Source: Flavobacterium psychrophilum
GTDB lineage: Bacteria; Bacteroidota; Bacteroidia; Flavobacteriales; Flavobacteriaceae
Length of the DNA stretch: 27,408 bases
Assembly: GCA_003243255.1 (NCBI GenBank)
Contig: QFQM01000044.1
Location: forward strand, 1-27,408
Direction: 5' to 3'
How positions within the stretch are numbered: the first letter of the stretch is position 1; each line of letters begins with the position of its first letter. This document shows positions 17,801-25,245 of the stretch, one piece after another. The position numbers and the translations under genes are program-made. The notes under the pieces are model-generated. The model was not told the DNA's origin. It did no database searches and worked only from the letters and a program-made list of their open reading frames with translations.

Positions 17801-18134
17801 TGCTATGACTAAAATGCCTGTAGATTTCTATGAGTATTATACGCTTCTTGAGCCATTTGCTTCAGGATATTATCAATTAGGTTACAAAAAAGAAGCTCAT
17901 GAACTATTAGACACCCTGATTAAAAAATATCAGGAAAACCTAACCTATTACAGAGGTCTTTCTATCAGCGACCAGAACCTGGTAGCTATAGATATCATTA
18001 CGGCTATTGAGCGTTACCGAAGCCTGCTTTGGGTAATGAAAGACAATGGCGATGAGCAATATTATAATGCTGCAAAAGTTAAATTCAATGAATTCAACGA
18101 AAAAGCAGGAAGATATAAAAGAGATAAAGAATAG
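14853..18134 (+). CDS. DUF2723 (TMEM260/GT-C-like) membrane protein, copy 2
   Basis: 1093 residues, exactly the length of copy 1 and colinear with it throughout, so this is a clear tandem paralogue. The start MITFNFKKWNTILGW matches copy 1. The GT-C-like loop WDCGEY (36-41), GHPPGAP (51-57), the motif NERPFEPRERDYALVGSFY and the C-terminal GDNDTFPLWYAQEIEG are all present, with Pro at residue 31. Predicted topology is the same: a multi-spanning N-terminal half, a soluble insert, more membrane segments and a C-terminal soluble helical domain. Its inferred role is the same as copy 1, glycosyl transfer at the cytoplasmic membrane. A terminator upstream and one directly downstream suggest a monocistronic gene. 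The best upstream -7-like site is TTTCTTTG at 14813-14820, a weak match, so its promoter is uncertain. Confidence 0.9.
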   Translation: MITFNFKKWNTILGWSVFAIALLVYSLTVEPTLSFWDCGEYIATSAKLEVGHPPGAPLYQMMGAFFAMFATGPDKVALMVNMMSVFSSAFTILFMFWSLTIILKNLISKVSELNNNNAVVILGASAVASLAYTFSDSFWFNAVEAEVYAMASLLIALLLWLGLRWEQEMHTPRGNKWLLIISLVIGLSFGVHFMALLTIPSIGFIYYFKNYEKITVKSFIIANIVIVAILLFIFKLLLPYTMALFGKTEIFMVNSFGLPFNSGTIFMSLVIIAIFYFGLQYTKKKELPFYNTILLCILFIFIGFSTWMMLPIRANANVVINENRPSDAAEVLAYYNREQYGEQKLFYGPMYSDAFAGLDENNPYEDEKPNYQRDYKTGKYVIVNNFKNAKQNTDDNHKGFMPRMWSTEHAANYMRYTKPLEFRLNPAYDYENELRKYGLPVDQMSEQDYNAAMSQVKGELENIVNEFRASYKAGSADYEDYEKFLKTYGDYLIIEKPSFGDNMKYMFEYQFGYMYWRYLMWNFTGRQNDIQGRWNIIEGNWLSGVTPVDEMHLGSQQNLSTDMKENKGRNTYYFLPFILALVGIAFHARKDPKSFYVLLTLFLFTGIALKIYLNERPFEPRERDYALVGSFYVFAMWIAFGIYAIYDGLKKYVQPKVAGPAILAVSLLAAPVLMASQNWDDHDRSGKYTAVAMAKAYLSSCDQNAILFTIGDNDTFPLWYAQEIEGFRTDVRIVNTSLLMTDWYIDQMKAKAYKSDPIPISFETSQYKQGTRDYSLYVPEIENRWALKDFINFLKSDDERVKKELNNGHFVNYYPTNKVRIPVNRDEIIKNKIVSPKQTDSILPYIDVTIKGDALYKNRLIMLDIINNNNWKRPVYFTGGSFGDDDYLWMKDYLQLDGMVFKLVPVRTAIPKDGSPLDMGYIDTDKMYDIVMSWDWGNSESPKIYHDPETRKNSITYRTNLARLMEALINEGKKDKAKKVIDLAMTKMPVDFYEYYTLLEPFASGYYQLGYKKEAHELLDTLIKKYQENLTYYRGLSISDQNLVAIDIITAIERYRSLLWVMKDNGDEQYYNAAKVKFNEFNEKAGRYKRDKE

Positions 18135-18150
18135 TTTAGATAACTATTAG

Positions 18151-18158
18151 TAATTTTG
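18151..18158 (+). promoter_or_regulatory. candidate -7 element for the polysaccharide deacetylase gene
   Basis: TAATTTTG matches TAnnTTTG but has no TTTG at the normal upstream distance. It abuts the terminator stem of the preceding gene, so a transcript from it would begin within the stem and escape termination. Confidence 0.3.
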
Positions 18159-18193
18159 AGATGCAGTACTTTTAAGTGCTGCATCTTTTTTTT
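18159..18193 (+). terminator. terminator of DUF2723 copy 2
   Basis: AGATGCAGTAC (18159-18169), loop of six, GTGCTGCATCT (18176-18186) with one G-U pair, then a run of T residues to 18193. It ends only 12 bases before the deacetylase start codon. Confidence 0.85.
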
Positions 18194-18205
18194 AAATGCA
18201 GATTC

Positions 18206-18844
18206 ATGAAACCATATTGGGTAAAAACAGGCTGGCTTATAAAGAAAATATTTTCCGGATATATCTGGGACATACCTTCTGCCCAAAAAACAGTTTACCT
18301 TACTTTTGACGACGGCCCCATACCCGGCATAACCGAATGGGTACTGGATCTGCTCGGGCAGCATAACATAAAGGCTACCTTTTTCTGCATTGGCGACAAT
18401 ATCGAAAAGAATCCTGATATTTTCCAAAAAGTGATTGATAGCGGTCATACGATAGGCAATCACACCTTTAATCATATCAACGGCTGGAAAACAGACAATA
18501 CGGCCTATCTGGAGAATATTGAAGCCTGTAGGCAGACTATTTTAAATAAAAGCAACATTGACACAAAATTGTTTCGCCCGCCTTATGGTAAAATAAGCAG
18601 GCAACAGGCAAAAGAAGTAAAAAGCCTTGGCTACAAAATAATAATGTGGGATGTACTGAGTGCTGATTTCGATACTGCAATAACCCCGCAAAAATGCCTG
18701 GATAATGTAATAAAAAACGCCACCAATGGCAGCGTTATTATTTTTCATGACAGCTTAAAGGCATTTCCTAATCTGGAATATGCACTGCCAAAGGTTATTG
18801 AATATCTTAAAGAAAATGGATTTCGCTTTGGAACTCTGTCTTAG
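18206..18844 (+). CDS. NodB-type polysaccharide deacetylase
   Basis: The ATG at 18206 gives 212 residues (MKPYWVKTGWLIKK...); an in-frame upstream start at 18176 lies within the preceding terminator stem and is rejected. All five carbohydrate-esterase family 4 motifs are visible: TFDDGP (33-38, catalytic and metal Asp), HTxxH-type GNHTFNH (84-90), RPPYG (124-128), the DVLSADFD block (149-156) and the terminal IIFHDS (178-183). The protein would remove N-acetyl groups from a GlcNAc polymer such as peptidoglycan or a surface glycan. The N-terminus has a short hydrophobic stretch but no clear signal peptide, so location is uncertain. Its stop codon overlaps that of the convergent thioredoxin-like gene. 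Confidence 0.92.
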   Translation: MKPYWVKTGWLIKKIFSGYIWDIPSAQKTVYLTFDDGPIPGITEWVLDLLGQHNIKATFFCIGDNIEKNPDIFQKVIDSGHTIGNHTFNHINGWKTDNTAYLENIEACRQTILNKSNIDTKLFRPPYGKISRQQAKEVKSLGYKIIMWDVLSADFDTAITPQKCLDNVIKNATNGSVIIFHDSLKAFPNLEYALPKVIEYLKENGFRFGTLS

Positions 18845-19137
18845 ATCTGTTCCTGAACAAGACCAATGATGGTATTAGCGTCAAGCTCGCCTGATTGCCT
18901 CCACACCATTTGCCCGTCTTTGTAGATCATAAGTGTCGGAAGACCTTTAATCCTAAGCGCGTCAGCCAGTTCCTGATTTTTGTCTACATCAATTTTTATA
19001 ACTTTAGCCCTGTCGCCAAGTGCAGCCGCCACATCCCTTATTACAGGATGCATAGATACTGAAGGCTCATTCCACTCTGTATAAAAATCAATCAGTACAG
19101 GTACCTGGGAGTTTATTAGTTCTCCAAATTTTGACAT
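18841..19137 (-). CDS. thioredoxin-fold protein lacking both active-site cysteines
   Basis: A 98-residue stand-alone thioredoxin fold beginning MSKFGELINSQVPVLIDFYT. The active-site position reads W22-N-E-P-S26 where thioredoxins have WCGPC, so both cysteines are replaced (Asn23 and Ser26) while the Trp and middle Pro remain. I checked the codons (AAT GAG CCT TCA); no cysteine occurs anywhere in the protein. The rest of the fold is well preserved: IKIDVDKNQELADALRIKGLPTLMIY, with the cis-Pro at 67, and the GxMVWRQSG strand. It therefore cannot do disulfide exchange. A binding, chaperone or regulatory role is inference. The gene has its own -7 element and is separated from the upstream phosphoesterase by 84 bases. 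Its stop overlaps the convergent deacetylase stop by 4 bases. Confidence 0.9.
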   Translation of the reverse strand: MSKFGELINSQVPVLIDFYTEWNEPSVSMHPVIRDVAAALGDRAKVIKIDVDKNQELADALRIKGLPTLMIYKDGQMVWRQSGELDANTIIGLVQEQI

Positions 19138-19187
19138 ATAATGAAATTTTAAACTGACTTTAAAACTTTTTATGAATAAATATAATA

Positions 19188-19195
19188 CAAATATA
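19188..19195 (-). promoter_or_regulatory. candidate -7 element for the thioredoxin-fold gene
   Basis: TATATTTG on the minus strand, an exact TAnnTTTG match. No convincing -33 element at the standard spacing. A start near 19182 leaves a leader of about 45 bases. Confidence 0.45.
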
Positions 19196-19221
19196 GCATT
19201 TTTACCAAACGAGCCTACTTT

Positions 19222-20439
19222 TTAAGCTTTTTTTAGTTCCAGCACAGTAATTTCGGGCCAAATACCAACACGCCCAGGATAGGCATGAAATCCGAAACCT
19301 CGGTTTACGTACACATACCTTCCAAGATTTTCATACAGTCCCGCCCATTGCTTATACCTGTACTGCACTGGACTCCATTTAATTATACCCGGAATTTCGA
19401 TACCAAACTGTAATCCATGCGTATGTCCGCTCAACGTAAGCTGATAGTTATTAGGACTATCTTTTACTTCATATTCCCAATGCGACGGATCATGGCTCAT
19501 CAGTATTTTAAAGTCCTGAGGTGTTGTTCCCATCGCAGCTTTAGATAAATCCCCTGCCTGTTTGAAACCTTCTCCCCAGTTTTCTACACCTATCAGTGTA
19601 ATTTCCTGTCCGTCTTTCTTAAGCTTTACATTCTCATTTAACATCAGATTAAACCCTATCTGGCGATGCAGGTCTTTAATGTCTTCAAAGTTTTTTTGTT
19701 TATCTGCCTGTGATGGCCAGGTAACATACTCTCCGTAATCGTGGTTTCCTAAAACAGAATATTTACCCATAGGTGCCGATTCTATACGTTTAAAGGTATC
19801 AATCCACGGATGCATCTCCGTAGCATGAGTATTTACAATATCTCCGGTAAACAGTATCAGGTCTGAATTTTGCTGATTGATAAGATCAATAGCATGTTCA
19901 ATTTCCTCATGATTATCAAAGCTTCCACTGTGAATATCTGAGATCTGTGTAATTGTCATTCCGTCAAAAGCATCAGGCAGATCAGGGAATAAAATAGTCT
20001 GTTTGATTACTTTAAAGTTGTACTTTCCTTTGGTCATACCATACAGTAACGAAAGAAAAGGCACTGCGGCAAGGCCAAGCGCTATCTGACTGACGAATTT
20101 TCGCCTGTCGGGAAGGAAAGATTCATTGCTATTCCCTAAAAACTCTCTCATTAATCCATCAAAAAACCTTACCACATCTTCACCAAACATTACAACGGTA
20201 ATTACCATTTTAGGCAAATAAGTAATCAGCAGAAGGCCTAATGTAAACAGGGTAGTTTTATTTTGCCCCACACTTCGGTCGAAGTTGGTAAACTGATAGA
20301 TAATATAGATCAGGATAAGTAAAGAAATGGCGATGTAAACATATTGCACCCAACGTGCTCTAAAAACGGTTTTTACCGTCTGAAAAGCATAAATTTCAAC
20401 AAGGGCAACAAACACGAAGAATAATATCCAGCGAATCAT
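19222..20439 (-). CDS. membrane-anchored calcineurin-like metallophosphoesterase
   Basis: A 405-residue protein with four or so N-terminal membrane segments (about 3-20, 30-50, 62-84, 115-135) and a metallophosphoesterase domain from about 155. The dinuclear-metal ligands are complete: D168 and H170 (DIHSG), D200 (FTGD), GNHD at 231-234, H316 (SHDP) and GHTHG at 338-342. This resembles the YkuE-like group, where some relatives act on lipid or nucleotide-sugar phosphoesters. An RRKF pair at 112-115 just before the last membrane segment looks Tat-like but is internal. The substrate is not known. It is a single gene with a divergent neighbour (polA); the nearest -7-like site is TTAATTTG at 20461-20454, very close to the start codon. 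Confidence 0.9.
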   Translation of the reverse strand: MIRWILFFVFVALVEIYAFQTVKTVFRARWVQYVYIAISLLILIYIIYQFTNFDRSVGQNKTTLFTLGLLLITYLPKMVITVVMFGEDVVRFFDGLMREFLGNSNESFLPDRRKFVSQIALGLAAVPFLSLLYGMTKGKYNFKVIKQTILFPDLPDAFDGMTITQISDIHSGSFDNHEEIEHAIDLINQQNSDLILFTGDIVNTHATEMHPWIDTFKRIESAPMGKYSVLGNHDYGEYVTWPSQADKQKNFEDIKDLHRQIGFNLMLNENVKLKKDGQEITLIGVENWGEGFKQAGDLSKAAMGTTPQDFKILMSHDPSHWEYEVKDSPNNYQLTLSGHTHGLQFGIEIPGIIKWSPVQYRYKQWAGLYENLGRYVYVNRGFGFHAYPGRVGIWPEITVLELKKA

Positions 20440-20596
20440 TTAATTTGTTTTTACAAATTAACGAATAAAGCCCTTAATTGTTACAAGCCACTGCCAGTAT
20501 TATGATGCTGCGGAATCCTTTTTGTTCAAAGTTCGTTCGCCACACCCTTCCTAATCTCCATCGGTTTGTTTATTTTTACGGCAAATTGATTTTTAC

Positions 20597-23431
20597 ATGT
20601 CACAACAAAAACGCCTTTTCCTGTTAGACGCTTACGCGCTGATATTCCGTGGTTACTATGCCTTTATCAAGAATCCGAGGATCAACTCCAAAGGGATGGA
20701 TACTTCTGCCATTATGGGTTTTATGAACTCCCTTCTTGATGTTATCAAACGTGAAAAGCCCGACCATCTCGCTGTTGCCTTTGATAAAGGAGGCAGTCAT
20801 GTGCGTACCGAAATGTTTACAGAATACAAGGCCAACCGTGACGAAACTCCCGAAGCGATAAAAATTGCAGTTCCATACATACAGGAACTGTTAAAAGCAA
20901 TGCACATTCCTGTGATAGAGCTTGAAGGCTGTGAGGCCGATGACCTTATCGGAACATTGGCAAAACAGGCCGAAAAGCAAAACTACCAGGTATTTATGGT
21001 TACTCCCGATAAAGACTTTGCCCAGCTGGTAAGCGAGAATATTTTTATGTACCGCCCTGCCCGAATGGGTAACGGTATTGAGATTTGGGGCGTACCTGAA
21101 GTACTGGAACGCTTTGAGATTGAAAGGCCGGAACAGGTAATTGATTTCCTTGGAATGATGGGTGATGCCGTTGATAACATTCCGGGACTTCCGGGTGTGG
21201 GTGAAAAGACCGCCAAAAAATTCCTGAAAGACTATGGAACAATGGAAAATCTTTTGGCGAATACCCATGAGCTGAAAGGCAAAATGAAAGAGAACATTGA
21301 GGCCAACAAAGAAAAAGGCCTTATGTCTAAAGTATTGGCTACCATTATAACGGACTGCAATGTTACTTTTAATGAAGAAGATTTTGAGCTAACAAAACCG
21401 GACACCGAAAAGGTTGAAGCCTTATTCAACGAACTGGAATTTCGCCGTATGGCAGAGCAGTTCCATAAACTGTTTGACGAAAACCAGAATTTTGAAACTG
21501 CCGATTCACAGGGCTATGCTCCTACCAAAACAATCGTTAAGAACGATCAGCAATACGATCTGTTTAATGAAGGCGCGGCAGACCCTGCCGCTGTAAATAC
21601 AGCAACAGGTTTTTATAACACAATTGAGAATACTGACCATTTCTACCAGGCGGTACAGGGCAATATGGCTATAAGCTTCCTCATGCGCGACCTGATGAAA
21701 CAAACCAGCGTGAGCTTTGATACTGAAACAACCGGAGTAAATCCGCTTATCGCTGAATTGGTAGGTATGTCGTTCTCATGGGAAAAAGGAAAAGGATTCT
21801 ACGTTCCGGTTCCTGCAAACCGTGAAGAAGCGCAGCAGGTAGTAAACCTGTTCTTACCATTTTTCGAGGATGAGAACATCGAAAAAGTTGGCCAGAATCT
21901 AAAATACGACCTTGAGGTACTTGCCCAATATGGCGTAACCGTAAAAGGTAAGATATTCGATACCATGATAGCGCATTATCTCATCAACCCGGATATGCGC
22001 CACGGAATGGACATACTTTCTGAAACCTACCTTAAATATTCACCGGTTTCTATTGAAACGCTTATCGGTAAAAAAGGAAAAGGCCAGAAATCAATGCGTG
22101 ATGTAGAACTGGAGCTGATAAAAGAATATGCTGTAGAAGATGCTGATATTACCCTTCAGCTAAAGGAAGTATTTGCCCCGATGCTGGAAAGCACCGACAC
22201 CCGAAAACTTTTTGATGAGATCGAAATCCCGCTTATGCCGGTACTTGCCGCTATGGAACAGGAGGGCATTAACCTTGATGTTCCTTACCTGAAAGAACTG
22301 GCCGCAGAGCTTTCGGCAGATATTAAAAAACTGGAACAGCAGATATATGAAACTGCCGGTGAAACCTTTAACCTTGCTTCACCTAAGCAATTAGGAGATA
22401 TCCTTTTTGACAAACTGAAAATAGGCGGAGCCAAACAAAAGAAAACCAAAACAGGTCAATATGCTACAGGCGAAGAAGTGCTTTCTTACCTGGCAAATGA
22501 CAACCCAATCGTAGCTGACATCCTGGAATGGAGACAGCTTGTAAAATTGCTGAACACTTATGTTGAAGCACTGCCGCTACAGGTGGAACCATCAACAGGG
22601 CGTGTGCATACCGATTATATGCAGACTGTTGCCGCAACAGGCCGTTTGAGCTCTAACAACCCTAACTTACAGAACATTCCTGTAAGAACAGAAAGAGGCC
22701 GCCAGATTCGTAAAGCCTTTATTGCAAAGAATGATGAGTATACGATACTTTCTGCCGATTACTCTCAAATTGAGCTTCGCATTATTGCAGCATTAAGTGG
22801 TGACCCGGAAATGGTAAACGCTTTCCAAAAAGGAGAAGATATTCACGCTTCTACAGCTGCAAAAGTATTTAATGTAGCTCTTAATGAAGTTACCCGCGAA
22901 CAGCGTAGTCATGCCAAGACCGTAAACTTTGGTATTGTATATGGTGTATCGGCATTCGGATTAAGCAACCAGACATCACTAAGCCGTTCAGAATCAAAAG
23001 AACTTATTGATGCGTATTACAAAACATATCCAAGGCTTAAGCAGTACATCAACGAACAGGTAGAAACAGCACGCGAGCATGGCTATGTTCAAACCATATC
23101 AGGCAGAAGAAGGTACCTTAAGGATATTAACTCCCAAAACATGGTAGTGCGTGGCGGTGCCGAACGAAATGCCGTAAACGCCCCTATACAGGGAAGTGCT
23201 GCCGATATCATTAAAATTGCGATGATAAACATCCAGAAAAGGCTTGCAGATGAGGGATGGAAAAGTAAAATGTTACTTCAGGTACACGATGAGCTTGTTT
23301 TTGACGTTCATAATAGTGAACTCGAAAAAATTAAGCCTATGATCAAGCAGGAAATGGAAAGCGCATTTAAACTGGATGTTCCTCTTGAAGTAGATATGGG
23401 TATTGGAAAAAACTGGCTTGAAGCACATTAA
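20597..23431 (+). CDS. polA: DNA polymerase I
   Basis: 944 residues with the three classical parts. The 5'-nuclease domain (1 to about 290) contains LLDAYALIFRGYYAF, the GCEADDLIGTLA acidic cluster and the helix-hairpin-helix GLPGVGEKTAKKFL. The 3'-5' exonuclease (about 350-530) keeps its catalytic acids: D375 and E377 (FDTETTG), D438 (NLKYD) and Y511/D515 (YAVEDAD), so proofreading is predicted active. The polymerase domain has motif A with D721 (SADYSQIELR), the O helix with K774 and F778 (SHAKTVNFGIVYG) and motif C with H897-D898-E899 (QVHDELVF). Phe778 predicts discrimination against dideoxynucleotides. It fills gaps and removes RNA primers in replication and repair. The next gene follows after 34 bases. 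Confidence 0.98.
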   Translation: MSQQKRLFLLDAYALIFRGYYAFIKNPRINSKGMDTSAIMGFMNSLLDVIKREKPDHLAVAFDKGGSHVRTEMFTEYKANRDETPEAIKIAVPYIQELLKAMHIPVIELEGCEADDLIGTLAKQAEKQNYQVFMVTPDKDFAQLVSENIFMYRPARMGNGIEIWGVPEVLERFEIERPEQVIDFLGMMGDAVDNIPGLPGVGEKTAKKFLKDYGTMENLLANTHELKGKMKENIEANKEKGLMSKVLATIITDCNVTFNEEDFELTKPDTEKVEALFNELEFRRMAEQFHKLFDENQNFETADSQGYAPTKTIVKNDQQYDLFNEGAADPAAVNTATGFYNTIENTDHFYQAVQGNMAISFLMRDLMKQTSVSFDTETTGVNPLIAELVGMSFSWEKGKGFYVPVPANREEAQQVVNLFLPFFEDENIEKVGQNLKYDLEVLAQYGVTVKGKIFDTMIAHYLINPDMRHGMDILSETYLKYSPVSIETLIGKKGKGQKSMRDVELELIKEYAVEDADITLQLKEVFAPMLESTDTRKLFDEIEIPLMPVLAAMEQEGINLDVPYLKELAAELSADIKKLEQQIYETAGETFNLASPKQLGDILFDKLKIGGAKQKKTKTGQYATGEEVLSYLANDNPIVADILEWRQLVKLLNTYVEALPLQVEPSTGRVHTDYMQTVAATGRLSSNNPNLQNIPVRTERGRQIRKAFIAKNDEYTILSADYSQIELRIIAALSGDPEMVNAFQKGEDIHASTAAKVFNVALNEVTREQRSHAKTVNFGIVYGVSAFGLSNQTSLSRSESKELIDAYYKTYPRLKQYINEQVETAREHGYVQTISGRRRYLKDINSQNMVVRGGAERNAVNAPIQGSAADIIKIAMINIQKRLADEGWKSKMLLQVHDELVFDVHNSELEKIKPMIKQEMESAFKLDVPLEVDMGIGKNWLEAH

Positions 23432-23465
23432 TCATTTTTTCAGTTCATAAGTCAACCTATAATTT

Positions 23466-24788
23466 ATGAAAAGAACATTTTTAGTTTTACTAGCCCTTAT
23501 ATTTGCACTTCCGGTGTTCGCACAGAATGACGCTGCAAAATTCAGGAAAATAGACAGCCTGCTGAACTACCTGTATACTAATAACAAGTTTATGGGTTCT
23601 ATAGCTATTCAGGAAAATGGAAAAGTAGTCTTTGAAAAAGCATACGGTTTTGCCGAAGTCGAATCGAAAACAAAGGCAACACCTAAAACCAAATATAAAA
23701 TAGGTTCTATCACCAAAATGTTTACATCTGCGGTGATATTTCAGCTTATTGAGGAGAAAAAGCTAAAGCTTGACACCAGGCTTTCTGAGTTCTTCCCGAA
23801 GATAAAAAATGCGGATAAGATTACTATTGCCCAGATGCTAAACCATCAGAGCGGCATTTACAGCTACACCAGTGATCCCGATCTTAAAAATTATATACTA
23901 AAACTGCAAAACAGAAGAGATATGGTTGCCCGTATAGAAGCAGGATCTCCTGCTTTCGAACCCGGCACTAAAGCTGCTTACAGCAATTCTAATTATCTAT
24001 TGTTGGGATATATCATTCAGGATATAACAAAGAAAACATACAAGGAAAACGTAACATCAAGGATAATCAATCCTGTTGGTCTGAAGAGCACTTACTTCTA
24101 CTCTAAGATAAATCCTAAAAAGAATGAAGCTTACTCCTATTCTTACGACAATGGTAAATGGGTAAAAAGCGAAGAATGGCATGAGTCAGTTGCCGGTGGT
24201 GCAGGTGGATTACAATCTACGCCTGCTGATCTCACTAAGTTTGTAAAAGCCCTTTTTGATGGCAAGATCATTAAAAAAGAGTCTTTAGCTCAAATGACAA
24301 CTATAGATATGGGATATGGTAAAGGTATTTTTGCTTTTCCTTTTATCGAAAGGAAATTCTACGGACATGACGGCGATATAGAAGCTTTTTCATCTGAACT
24401 TGGATATTACCCTAAAGACGACCTTGCTATTTCCGTACTTATGAATGGTAATGATATTAACATGAATGACCTGATGACGGGCATACTTAGCTGTTATTAT
24501 AAGTTGCCTTATATCTTCCCTAATTTTAAGTCCGCAAAGATCGATGAAAGTATCTTAAAGAAATACGAAGGCTTTTATACTAACCCTGCCCTGCCTTTTA
24601 AAGTGGATATTAAGTTAGTGAATGGTGTACTTACAGCCCATGCTACCGATCAGGGATCTTTCCCTTTGAATCCGCTGAGCGAAACCGAATTTAATTTTGA
24701 TCCTGCCGGCATAACCATCACTTTCAATGCAAAAGGCTTTACCCTTAAACAGGCCGATGGAAGCACATCACAATTTACAAAAGAATAA
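23466..24788 (+). CDS. secreted serine hydrolase, beta-lactamase/class C-like
   Basis: 440 residues with a signal peptide (MKRTFLVLLALIFALPVFAQ). The catalytic domain shows S81-I-T-K84 (SxxK), Y172-S-N174 (YxN) and HDG at 301-303 as the third motif. A small C-terminal beta domain (about 350-440) follows, without the Lys/Glu linker found in the hydrolase at 12842. The serine and tyrosine motifs occupy almost the same positions in both proteins, but the rest is well diverged, so they are separate family members rather than a recent duplication. It is expected in the periplasm or outside the cell; the substrate is unknown. The 34-base gap behind polA suggests read-through from polA. Confidence 0.9.
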   Translation: MKRTFLVLLALIFALPVFAQNDAAKFRKIDSLLNYLYTNNKFMGSIAIQENGKVVFEKAYGFAEVESKTKATPKTKYKIGSITKMFTSAVIFQLIEEKKLKLDTRLSEFFPKIKNADKITIAQMLNHQSGIYSYTSDPDLKNYILKLQNRRDMVARIEAGSPAFEPGTKAAYSNSNYLLLGYIIQDITKKTYKENVTSRIINPVGLKSTYFYSKINPKKNEAYSYSYDNGKWVKSEEWHESVAGGAGGLQSTPADLTKFVKALFDGKIIKKESLAQMTTIDMGYGKGIFAFPFIERKFYGHDGDIEAFSSELGYYPKDDLAISVLMNGNDINMNDLMTGILSCYYKLPYIFPNFKSAKIDESILKKYEGFYTNPALPFKVDIKLVNGVLTAHATDQGSFPLNPLSETEFNFDPAGITITFNAKGFTLKQADGSTSQFTKE

Positions 24789-24790
24789 AA

Positions 24791-24826
24791 AACAAAGGCT
24801 TCGAAGTATCGGAGCCTTTGTTTTTA
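24791..24826 (+). terminator. bidirectional terminator between the serine hydrolase and the SMR gene
   Basis: A 15-base-pair stem with one G-U pair (24791-24805 with 24810-24824, loop AGTA), ending in T residues on the plus strand and also followed by TTTATT on the minus strand. It serves both convergent genes. Confidence 0.88.
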
Positions 24827-24838
24827 AATTATGATTTA

Positions 24839-25168
24839 TTAATGAGCGGCTTCGCCCCCTAAAAATTTAAGCCCTATAATTGATAATATGAGTGTAGATA
24901 TAAAAAAGATGCGCCAGAAGTTTACCGGCTCATTAAAGTAAACCATCCCGATAATTACAGTCCCGAATGCTCCTATGCCTGTCCAAACAGCATAAACCGT
25001 TCCCAGTGGAATGGTCTGACACGCTTTATTAACAAAATAAAAGCTTACTATAATACAGCTTATAAAGACTGCTACCCATTTATAATTAGTAAAGTTGTTT
25101 GACAGTTTCAGGCTTGTAGTAAAACCCAGTTCGAGAATACCGGCAATGATAAGATAGATCCAGTTCAT
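24839..25168 (-). CDS. small multidrug resistance (SMR) exporter, Gdx/SugE-like
   Basis: The ATG at 25168 gives 109 residues, the usual SMR length, beginning MNWIYLIIAGILELGF; an in-frame upstream start at 25219 would add 17 polar residues and is unlikely. Four membrane helices fill the protein. The essential proton/substrate carboxylate is E13. The block IPLGTVYAVWTGIGAFGT (53-70) matches the guanidinium exporter (Gdx/SugE) subtype better than EmrE. S42, Y59 and W62, which line the site in Gdx, are present, but residue 16 is Phe instead of Trp. SMR proteins work as antiparallel dimers in the cytoplasmic membrane, exchanging substrate for protons. It lies 77 bases after the Crp/Fnr-type regulator on the same strand, which suggests that it is the regulator's target or shares its transcript. 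Substrate prediction is moderate. Confidence 0.9.
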   Translation of the reverse strand: MNWIYLIIAGILELGFTTSLKLSNNFTNYKWVAVFISCIIVSFYFVNKACQTIPLGTVYAVWTGIGAFGTVIIGMVYFNEPVNFWRIFFISTLILSIIGLKFLGGEAAH

Positions 25169-25245
25169 GATGCTTTTCTTTAAAGTTTTAAGCAAAGGTA
25201 GAACCGGTAATCCGGACACAATTTTACATTTGTTAAATAATATGC

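Noticed and set aside
25169..25245. Guanidine riboswitch before the SMR gene
   Set aside because: Only 77 bases lie between the genes, partly used by an in-frame extension, and no conserved hairpin pair or ACGR-type loops were seen.
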